NCBI RefSeq assembly: GCF_009389715.1 | Contig: NC_052392.1 | Location: 34,889,144-34,953,143, forward strand | From: Phoenix dactylifera | Lineage: Eukaryota > Streptophyta > Magnoliopsida > Arecales > Arecaceae | Direction of reading: 5' to 3' | DNA: 64,000 nt | Shown: one piece after another, positions 26,650 to 36,600 of the stretch | Layout: each line of letters starts with the position of its first letter | Position numbering within the stretch: the stretch's first letter is position 1 | Position numbers and translations under genes: made by a program | The notes under the pieces: model-generated | Told to the model about the DNA's origin: nothing | Database searches by the model: none | The model's input: only the letters and a program-made list of their open reading frames with translations

Positions 26650-27150
26650 AGCACTCAGTCTGATGATCCTCTCGTAAGATTCTAGTATCCAAAATCTTTT
26701 TTAGAGATTGGATAATCATTCAACCATCAATAGATGCAGCTCCAATTTTGCTTGAGCAAAGATTCAATCGGCGGATCCTACACGAATGTGAAGTGGCTAG
26801 AGTGAAGGGTCAACCTACTTCGCATGGATGTTGAGAAACCGATAAATTAGAAGTCCAACCTTGTTAGAGGTTGAGGGATCCAAGAAATGGATGATCAGCA
26901 CTCCCATGTGTATTATTTGAGTGGGTGTTGAACATTTTTTAATCATCAGAAAGTGGCTTCAGTCTTATCTACAAGCAAAGAAGTCGACTAACTCTTTCTT
27001 ATATGTGGGGTTTGGGCTACACATTTGATCTTGATTGGAGCAGCGAAGATAACTTACTACTCCTATTCTTGATAAAATTCATTTGTTATTTCCTAATTCT
27101 TCTTTTCTACTTCCTTCATATCAAGTGCTCAACAAATTTAAGTCCTCTTA
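26650..27150. repeat. Degenerate long direct repeat, copy 2
   Basis: Second copy of the block at 24290-24810, about 2.35 kb downstream in the same orientation. The landmarks are in the same order, and both copies are followed by a TTCTTCTTTCTC-like pyrimidine tail. Confidence 0.4.
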
Positions 27151-29240
27151 CTTGAGTCCTGACAAACCCAGGCTCCCTTGATCCATCTAAGCTACGATCA
27201 ATCACAAAGACGAAATATTTAGAAATATGAAAACAAAGGGAAAAGTATAATGCTTTAACACATATCTGGCAGCTAAAAAAATTTAGAGTTGCATTCCTCT
27301 ATGGTTTTGTTAATTTCATTGTGTAATGTTGTTTGTCAGTTCAAGTAATCGACAACCTATTAATTGGTCGGTAAGCATTGAGGGAATGCAAAGTAGATAA
27401 TGATGTCTACCTTGCTCACCTTACTTATCAAATAGGGATAATCCCTTATGACAGCATGATGTTATTGGAGTGAAGCTTTAGACACCTACTTGAGTGGCCA
27501 ACCATTGACAGATAGCGTGCATTTTTTTCATTCTATTTTCCAATTGTGCTGGGTTCTTTCTTGCTCCATTTTTCAGAAAGTCAATAGCATCATTTCTTCC
27601 ATTGTGTTAAATTATGGAAGCAATCACACTAAAATTCTGATCCGAAGATTTTTCATATGACAGGATAAGGTTACCTACTTGGAAAATGATTTCCTTCACT
27701 GTCATTGCACCAATGAATATCTGATCAACCAATGGTAACTACACAAGTTTTTTCTACTTCAAGTTGTCGGTTAGACTACATGATCATACCAAGCTTAAGA
27801 TTCTTGTCAAAGTAATAGACTCTGATGCGATAGGCCGGTCGTGATCGAGAGGCACCTTGATGCTGACCAGCTGAAACATCTACTGCAATTCACTGCCATG
27901 AAGTATGAACGAGGTGTTGCAGTCCACTAACTACGATGGCAAGCTCAGAGGCGGCCGGAGGGTGGCAGGGGAAGAACATTATATGTGAGTGGAGAGTTTG
28001 GAATTGCCATTATCCAAATAATCATCATTGCCGGGCAATATGAGCTATATGGACCATGAAGTTGTTTTCCTCAAAGATGATGCAAAAGTCAAAATTCTAG
28101 TGGTTGAATGGATTCCTGCTCTAATGGTTGACATTAGATGATAATGAAAGGCAAACAATATGAGATGTGACTTCTATAAATCCTTTTAATTAATTTGGAC
28201 TTGTGGACCAAGGTTTTACCACCACTTACATGGTGACTAAGATCCATATCAAATCAAATTCAACTGAGTAAAAAACAAAAAGAGAGAGAAAGCTCCGGTC
28301 TAGTGGTCATAGATGCTCTCTGGTAGTATAATGGTTGCCCAAGATGCATCTGAACAGAGACCTGAATGGCTTCTGTTTCCTTGGTTGTAGGAAAGAGTGA
28401 AAGAAAATGATGGTATTATTCCATGATGATTTTCGGCTACCATGCGTTGGTTTATCTAGTATGTCAGTGTAAAATTAACATCATTTTAGCAGTAGCAGGG
28501 GATGTGCATGAACCTATAGTTGGATGGCTTTTCTTTACTTAATTGCAGGAAAGAGTTAAAAAACTGCAATAAGAATTTCAGTTTCTTTTCAGTTGACATA
28601 GTAAATGAATGAAAGAAATTGCAATAAAAATTTCTTTTTTTTGACCGTTGACATAGCAATATCACTTTGTGATTTTAGTCTAACATGCTTTGCTTTATTC
28701 ATTATGTCATTTTAAAGTTCCAATGGGAATTTCTGTGGACGTCAGTCTTTCTAAACATGCATGTATACATGGTTCTCTAGAATTTTTTAAAGTCGGAATT
28801 TTGATGCATTGTAAAGGCCTTGAAGACATCATTGTCGCCTATATTCATGCAATTTATAATTATTTGTTGTCTTGAGAATCTTGGGAGAGATAGGCTTGGA
28901 TCATTGAAGCCAATGTTTTGCAACTAAATTTGTTGTGAAATCTCTTCTTATGAGGAAAACAACTTGGGCATCAATTGAGACAAGCTAGTTTCAAACCAGG
29001 CTACCTAAGCCCAACCCAGTCCCACCATAAGCTTATATATTCACAGAGCAAGAACGATGAGGTCTCTATAAAACCCTACATGGTTTGTTAAACCAGTTGA
29101 TCCCCAACATTCTCTGATTTCTCTGGACTCTGCTCATCCAATTGCATCATAATTTGATTAAGGCATAGATCAGGCAGAGATTGATGTCAAACAGAGCTCC
29201 ATTGGATTGACCAAAGAAAACAGCACCCAAAACTTGATAT

Positions 29241-29694
29241 TATTGTGTAACAACCTAAAACCTCACCCAAAATAACTAGTCGAAAGATATTATTTAGATT
29301 CCTTGATCCTCTGTAAGTACCTAAGATCTTCTCGGCGAATAACCGATGTGAGACTAAACACACGTCCGCACGGATCCTCATATACTTTTTCCGTTCAAGC
29401 CCTGACGTACCCTGACGTTCTCGTCGGGCTAATGGTTCAAATCCATTCAAATCTAGTCACAAACACCATGATAGATCCGTGGTCAGCCTCCATGAACCCG
29501 GCTGCAGTGTCTCCTAGTCCGCATAGGCTATGAGTTTGCGCTGATACCATTTGTAACAATTCAGGACTTCACCCAAAATGGCTAGCCGGAAGATATTATT
29601 TGGGTTCCTTGATCCTGTATAAGTACCCAAGATCTCCTCGGCGAATAACTGATGTAAGACAATAACACACGCCTACACGAATCCTCACATATTG
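29241..29694 (-). mobile_element. Complete TRIM retroelement (444 bp)
   Basis: Terminal-repeat retrotransposon in miniature with no coding capacity. The element is 29246-29689, flanked by the 5-bp target duplication TATTG (29241-29245 and 29690-29694). It reads on the minus strand: 5' LTR 29552-29689 (138 bp), primer site complementary to initiator-Met tRNA just inside it (ATGGTATCAGC, complement at 29540-29550), an internal part of about 165 bp, a purine tract GGAAAAAG, and 3' LTR 29246-29382 (137 bp). LTRs start TGTGAGGAT and end GTTACA; they include the TRIM-typical ACATCGGTTATT-like motif. By eye the two LTRs agree at roughly four positions in five, so the insertion is old. It depends on proteins of other elements. 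Confidence 0.9.
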
Positions 29695-29766
29695 CAACAA
29701 ATGAAATAAATAACTTTGTTGCAAATATAAGCCTTGATCTTATATCATAAGAAATTTCTAAATTCT

Positions 29767-30622
29767 AAACAAGGCATCATCATCAATGAAGAATATGATT
29801 CTATTCTCATATGTCATAGTAAAGCTTGAAAATTTGAATTGCAGGAGGAAGCATGGGTTGTATGCCGAAGCACCCAAGCGGAACCCGCAAAAATAGAGCT
29901 ACTGCTGCCGGATTTTGGAAGGCAACTGGTCAAGACATGCAAGGACCCATGCGGGCGTGTGTTACAAAACAAGCTAGTACTTTCAAAATCTAGAGTTATA
30001 GGGACGAAAAACTGATTGGATCATGCATGAGTACCGTCTTCAATCAACCGAACATGGACTGACTCAGGCAAGTAATCTTTTTTTTCTTTTTTTTCCTGGT
30101 ATCATGAGCATATAACCATCTAATATCAACACGGATTTTAAATTCACATCAGTTTTATTTTTTTGACTTGGTTTCTGAAAAATTAAGATTTATGTAACAT
30201 GTATGTTGAAAGCTTCTTCAAATTGTTGGCCCAGGATTAATTGTTCGATGATTGTCTCTTAATTTGAATCTTCCATGTATTTCTCTAAGAAACAAGGCAT
30301 CATCATGAATGAAGACTATGAATCTATTCCCACAGGTCTCACTGAATTTTGAAAGTCTGAATTGCAGGAAGAAGGATGGGTTGCATGCGGAGCATTTAGA
30401 AAACCAAGTCCCAATCAAAGGCAGTGCTTCAACAATTAATTATGATCCTACATACTACAACAACAATCTTGATGCGCAGTATGGACTAGAATCACTTGTC
30501 ATGTTACGAATCCTATCCGGGAGGCAATCTCCAAGAACAACCTACTGGGTGAGTCGGGGAATCAAAGAACACTATCCTCAGCCGTGTTCTTAAGCTTCCA
30601 CAACTAGATAGTCCAAGCTTAT
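29767..30622 (+). pseudogene. Scrambled partial copy of the VND7-like NAC gene
   Basis: This is a rearranged duplicate of the gene at 22319-23659. Order of parts: the end of NAC intron 2 plus the first 24 nt of exon 3 (to 29868, ending at TATGCCGA), fused to the middle of exon 2 (from 29869, at ACCCAAG-GGAAC), then the rest of exon 2, intron 2 (30068-30367, GC donor retained) and part of exon 3 to about 30622. Exon 2 carries a 29-bp insert (29938-29966) and has lost about 45 bp of the segment coding [16 protein letters not shown]. Exon 3 has a further deletion near 30502 and frameshifts. The N-terminal NAC block and the C-terminus are missing. It cannot make a NAC protein. Confidence 0.9.
29933..29971 (+). 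mobile_element. Collapsed TRIM LTR remnant inside the NAC pseudogene
   Basis: A 29-bp insert (29938-29966) begins like the TRIM LTR (TG-AAGGA-CC-TGCGGGCGTGTG) and ends like it (GTTACA), with the middle of the LTR missing. It is flanked by AGACA (29933-29937) and AAACA (29967-29971), a 5-bp target duplication with one mismatch. The intact NAC gene has an uninterrupted sequence at this site. Confidence 0.7.
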
Positions 30623-30829
30623 TGATCTCCTCCTTTTTTTCTTCTTTTTTTTCGTTCCCCGTCATCAAGGCTACATACTCCGGAGGATGGTTCACTATTC
30701 ATTAAAGTATGTACAGAAGAGACGTTTCATAGTTTATTTATTAAGATAGTACTATTTTGTTGATTTTTTTTTTTTTCTTGTTTCCGGATGCAAGGCAGAC
30801 AGATAACGGTTCAATTAAGGTAGGTACAG

Positions 30830-31340
30830 GATGAAATGCTTATGCAGTCCTTTCCGCATAGAACTAATTCTGAAAACATTGACGATGGTTGCATAAACGT
30901 TTTATGCGGGTGTAGTCTCATAGAGTTAACTATGCGGACATTTTTTAGATGCACGCATATAATTGCTATGCAGATTAAAATTCAAATATGGTGCCACAAC
31001 CGCATATAACAACTATGCAAACAATTGACTTCGGATGCATAGAATTCTCTGTGGATTCGGATAGAAATAATTATGCGGAAATTGGATGATGAATGCGGAA
31101 ATTTTTATGCGGTTTTTAATCCGCATAGTACTAATCAATAGGAAGTCGATGATGCCCGCATAAACTCTTATGCATACTGTCGTCCGCATAGAACATATTC
31201 TGCAGACTCCAACGATGAACGCATAAAATTGTTATGCATGCATCCTCTTAGAAGTAATTCTGTGGACACTTACAGATGGTTGCATAAAAGTATTATGCAA
31301 TTTCTGTGTGCATAGAACACATTATGCAGATTATGAATGA
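30830..31340. repeat. Block of ATGCGG / CCGCAT repeats
   Basis: About twenty short motifs of the form CCGCATA(G/A)AA, GCATAAA, TTATGCGG and TATGCA alternate on both strands, in diverged units of roughly 60-80 bp that also share GACGATG-like and ATTCTG-GGAC-like parts. The block starts about 200 bp after the truncated end of the NAC pseudogene. The pattern resembles the subterminal repeats of a CACTA-type or other DNA transposon, or a small satellite. No termini or transposase were found. Confidence 0.6.
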
Positions 31341-33420
31341 TTAATTTTTTTTTTTTTTGCATGAATATCTTTTTAAAAATTCAAATTTGCGTGAATACTC
31401 TTTTAAAATTTATATTTATTTCTGTAACCTCATAAAACACTATTTTTGTATAAATACCCCTAATATAACGGTTCTTCTAACATTGTTAATAAAAACCATA
31501 TTTATTTTAATTTAAAATAAAATAAAATTTTGAAATTATTTTTTTGTCCTTCATAGCAGTACCTACTTAAACTGATGAATCCACATGCTTTCCTAGATGC
31601 CCACCTCCACTCTAAGCTATGATAGGGCTGGAAAGAATCGAAAATAAGTGACTTCTATTCTAGTTGTTTGGTTAGAAAGAGTTTCATTTTAATTTCAATT
31701 AGGAGAAGAGGATGAAAATGCTCCAATCCTCAGAATTTAATCCTGACTCTCCTTTGGTATTCAAATTAGATTCCCATTTTAGTTATAAAAAAATATTACC
31801 ATTCTTACCCCTATTCCAATCCACTCCGATTCGATTCTATGTTCCATTATTAATACTAGCCATCATAATACAACAAAGCCCCCGAATTACCATCACCTGA
31901 AATAATGGGCCGTATCAGCGTGGGGCAAGAAATGGGCTCAGGCCAGCCCGAAACCTATTAGGACGGGCTACGGGCTAGGTTCGCCAAATTTTAGATCAGA
32001 TTTGGATTTAATTATAAAGCCTATTTTTTTGGGGCCCTAGCTTAGGTATATCATTAATTCGGCTCAAGCCCGAGCCTGTATAAGATCCGATTTGGAGTCC
32101 GAATTCAGGCTTGAACCCAATCCGATTCAGTTATTTAGGTTCATTTCAAAATGGGCCTGATCTGGTGCTTTCTTCTCTTATTACCCCCGAAGGCCCGAAC
32201 TCGCGAACCCGACTTCATGTTGTTGGTGATAGAAAGTGGGAACTCCTTAGAATCCTTCTTAGTGGTGATTATAAATTGTCTGCATCAAAAAGATGATCGT
32301 AGATGGGGTGAAAAAGATGTTAATGGGTTGGGAATGATGGGCATTAACACTCTATCTGCTTCTAAGCTCCCACAGTTGCTAAATTCCAGCAAACTCTGTA
32401 GATGGGGCGACAATATATGCAGAAAAAAAAAATCAAAGAGTGGGCTAGTCTTTTTATGTACTTTTTCTTATATAATAACTTCATTAATATGTAGTTGCCC
32501 AACTAGGTCGCTGCAATTGAAAGAAGAAGATTCCTAAGGAAACAAAAACTGTAGCTGATATAACTTTGTAAAAACACGGTACAGAATATATTTTTTGTTT
32601 GTACATATGTGTAATTTAATAATACCTTTTGGACTGCTTTTGATGCCAATGTCAATATGCGAAAGAGTTTCTAGAGGGCATATTTGAAATCTTTGAAATC
32701 TTATAGTGTGATTTATCGCTGCTAGAACCATCAGTCCCATTTTGCAAGAATGCCACCAAACGTCAAATTCTTCTAAATTAGAAGAATTTAGGAGAATGGG
32801 TGATTTCCAAATCGACAATTTAGGGCTAGCCCAATCTTCCAAAATCAGAAATATTTCTTTCGAGTTTGAATTTGTTCATTTGGAATCTGAACTTTCTATC
32901 TTCTACTTATTTTTTTTCTATTTACTTTTTTTTTGCTTTATTCTTCATTTCAGATTTATTCTTTAGTTCAGTCTTAATTTAAAATTTATTATATAAAATA
33001 AAATCTCAATAAAATAATAATAAAAAAAATTATGTCTTGTTATTGAGTTTTGAATTGTCCAAATTTTCTGGTCTAAATCCGGCCTAAAGCTCTAAAAGAA
33101 AAATTTGTTGCCGGGCTCAGGCAGGGGTGTGGCCCGGCCCAGCGTGCCCCATTTCCAGCCGCAGCGACGTCACTTCCCCCGACAAAGCGACGACACTCAT
33201 TCGACCGAACACTCCAACATGGCGCACCGGCTCCTTAAATCTTCCCAACCAATTAATATTAGCCACGTAGACATCCCAATATATTCGCTGGCTGTCCGTC
33301 CAGGCGGAGGCGGTACAGCCCACGTAAACGATGAAGCCCAAAGACGCTTCGAGATTCCAGGCTGCGGGTTCGCACCTTTTCCGCATTGTATTATCCCGCG
33401 GAACAACGTAATATACCCCT
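31341..33420. other. Intergenic DNA before DCAF1
   Basis: No gene is supported. Near 31905-32160 there is a GC-rich stretch of GGGC/GCCC motifs (GGGCTCAGGCC, GGCTCAAGCCCGAGCC), and near 33110-33145 a similar GGCCCGGCCC patch. These look like ends or fragments of hAT-type non-autonomous elements, but ends could not be fixed. The rest is AT-rich and featureless. Confidence 0.35.
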
Positions 33421-33684
33421 AGCTTCCCATCTAACGGTTGTAGATTGATCGTAAAACACGTGTCGATACAGCAGTTGTGAAATTTAAAATGGTCTGACGG
33501 GATGGGTTAACCCCTCCCATTTTCGCCCTTCAGTCTGTTCTCCTTTCTTCTTTCCCTCGCTTGCTTTTTCTCGCTTGTTCTTTTTCTTAGGCTGCGTTTC
33601 ATTGTCTCTATCTCGCCGTTGTCTTTCGATCTCGGTCGCTTCTCCGCAAGAAAGAACAAGCCCTCACACGAGGAGGAGCCGTCG
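33150..33684 (+). promoter_or_regulatory. Promoter and 5' UTR of DCAF1
   Basis: A GC-rich, CpG-containing stretch precedes the gene. It holds GACGTCAC near 33164 and a G-box core CACGTG at 33457-33462 within ACACGTGTC, a configuration found in ABA- and light-responsive plant promoters. No clear TATA box is seen. A pyrimidine-rich leader (33530-33600) precedes the first ATG. Confidence 0.5.
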
Positions 33685-36600
33685 ATGGAGGCGATGGCGA
33701 GTTCCGAGGCGGCGGCCGAGACGGCGGAGGCGGCGGAGGCGGCGGTGGGACAGGAGGAGGCGAGGGGGGAGAGCAAGGACGAGGCCTTGCTGGCCAGGGC
33801 GCAGAAGCTGATCTCCAAGATCGTAGCCTCCCAGGCGAATCCTAACCCTAGGCTCCTCCACACCCTCGCCACCATGCTCGAGGCCCAAGAATCCAGGTAC
33901 TCGCTTCCTTTTTCCTCGTTATAGTTTGTGCGCCCCGTAATTCTAGGACCTGGATTCCAATTCTACGGTTTCGGTTGGAGGTTGGCATGTTCGGGGTCCT
34001 GAGCCGGGAGTTGGTGGTAGTTTGGTTTGAGAATACTAGGTTTTTTTCTCTGATTGATGATCTATTTCCTTAGTTATCAATGGTCTTCTTCTTTGCCCGT
34101 TTCTGTTTTTTTTTTAATTTTTTGGGAACTTCTGATGGCGCTTTCTTGCTGCGCTGTATAGTTTATATCTTTTCCCAGTCTTAGGTGGTGGAAGCTAGAG
34201 GGCTAATTTAGGGGTTATTGGGACCATGAGATTTCTAGTTTTTTTTTTATTAATATTTTGCCTCATTTACGATCTCACATAATGTCCCTTCTCGTGAAGG
34301 CTGATGCCCATCTTATTGTTCTTTGGCAGAACTAGTGAAAGATTGGTTTTTGTAAACAATAATATCGTTCAGTATCCATGTAGTGGCGATAATGTTAGGC
34401 TAGATCCCTATCCTTTCCATTTGTAAAACAAGCATGCTCATTTTAATTAGTTGCTAGTTTTAATCTTAAGTTGGACTGCATGTGTGCGGTTTCTGTTGGA
34501 CTGCTGGTAATATGCTCTTCCTGTGCAAGGAAGAATGACCGAGTACCAGAACCACCCAAGTAACAAATCTAAACATTACTGTTTTGAATGGCCTAACGTG
34601 GAATTTTGACAAAGCAATGCTTGCCTATCTGTCCTTTTTTGTTTATTTAATTAAAGGAATCGGGTTTTGGCTGAATAATATTCATGACTGGGATTTAGAA
34701 AATGGTACATATTGGAATATTTTACTGCCATAGCATTATCTCTCTCTTACTCATTGTTTTTAACTGTTGGATTGGATTTCCATTTTCAGTAAGGTGGTTT
34801 TTGGCTGGTTAAAATTTGACTATCATTTGCTCCCACATGACTGCTTGCGTCTGGGTTTTGAGTGAGCTGGTCAGTTTGGTGCAATCCACCTTTTGGCAGT
34901 TTGCCTTTAAGCTAGAGATGTGCATGAGGTTTTTTGATTCTTAAGTTTTATTCTGAAATAATGCTTCTTGTTTGTGTATAATGGGCTTGATTTCATTTGG
35001 AAAACTATTGCAGTCAATACTACCATCTAGATGATGCAAGCTATTTTTGTGGATTGAAAATTAAAATTTAGCTGTTTTCAATGATTTGGAGACATGTCTG
35101 TATAGTGTTGTCCTTGTGCATAACATATGAAAAGTTTGCCATTTAGCACTATGCAGATATATTTGTGGCTTTCTGAGCATTTTATGCCTGCATATGTGGC
35201 CCACTTAGCATTATGAGGCCAAATATATGGCACACTCTTATATGAGCCAGTACACATGGTGCATGTTCAAACTATTCGTTGGATTAGATATGTGTTTCAA
35301 TTGTATTACAAAACATTGCAATTAGTATTAGTACTAAGTAATAAGCATTAATCCTTAATTCTATTAATTACTAATATTGATAATATTTATAAAAACATGT
35401 TACTGTTATTTCTGTTGTTTTTTAATTTTAAATATATTTTATTTGTTTTAAAAGAAAAAAACTAACTGCATATGTGCTTGTATATGTATCCTGCATATCA
35501 CATATACGCTATATGGTCCCTTGATTACACATAACCTGCAGCCGCTTTTTAAAACACCACTCACTATATATGTTTAGTGCACTTTTTCCACAACCGCTTA
35601 TTTTCTGATGCTTACGAAAACCCACATTGCTAAAAAAATATGGACTGATTTCTGACCTACTGATGTAGTTCAAACCTATAACGGTCACCTAAATTTCAGA
35701 AAACGAAGCAAGTAAAAGTAATATCTATTTTAGTGTCCAACACAATTCAAGTTTAAGAAGCCCCAACTGTATGATTATTGTCTAATTCTTCAGAGATTTC
35801 CTTAAAGCATGCAAAGAATTGTTAAAGACTTGTCGATGATCTGGAATGCCCCTTGTCTTAAAAAAAATCAACTTCTTTATGAATTACAAGATTCTCTTGA
35901 GTGGGATTTGAAAATGATAAAGTGCCTAAATTACCTATGACTGGTCTTAGAATGTACAGAAGAGGGAGAACTTTAGGTGCAGGTTTGGAAGAAAAATAGA
36001 TTTGTTGGAGCTGATTAAGGTTTGATCGTAATCTGAAGCAGAAGCTGGTAGGGTCAAGGAAAAAGGGGATATTGGCAGAAAGTGTAAAATGGTTGTTTTT
36101 TATAGGTTGAGTAATGATTGGCTGGTACCGAACCAGGAGATTGATCATGCATGGTAGCTAAAAAGGAAGTAGCATGCATTGTTACTGTGAAAGGAAGAAG
36201 GATATTTGGCACTTTGGGAGAAGGGGACCACCTAAGAAGTGGTTAGCTGGACTCTTTGTGGTAATTGATGTGGTAATCTGTGGCTAAGGGTTTACAGGCC
36301 ACACAGAGTAGTTGGATTGTGTCTTTAGGTCCACCAGCAAGGGAGAGGGGAAAAACTGCAGTGGAAAATGAAAAAGGAAAAGATGCAAAAAATAAAGAAC
36401 AGATGAAAGTGGATCAGGAGAGAAAGGGGGGTGGGGGTGGGGGTGGGGGAGAGAGAATAACCCAGATTTGCTGTGGTAGGTCTTGCACGAAGAGGAAAAT
36501 CAGATGAAGAAAGAATGTCCCTTATTTGTAGCCTGCAATCATAAACCCTTTGGTTGGGAGATTAGGCTCTCGGTAAAGAGAAACAAAACCCCTGTTTAGC

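Larger units (their letters stand above)
23660..29240. other. Gene-poor DNA between the NAC gene and a TRIM element
   Basis: After the NAC 3' UTR I see no gene. Two kinds of degenerate direct repeat are visible: a block near 23990-24230 recurs near 24900-25210, and a block near 24290-24810 recurs near 26650-27150. They suggest old retroelement debris, but no integrase, protease or reverse-transcriptase motifs survive. Confidence 0.45.

Noticed and set aside
30830..31340. CRISPR-like array
   Set aside because: The ATGCGG repeats are short, diverged and in both orientations, and this is plant nuclear DNA.
33619..33684. Longer N-terminus for DCAF1
   Set aside because: The upstream frame starts at TTG, not ATG. 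The first ATG in frame is 33685, followed by a typical Ala/Glu-rich start.
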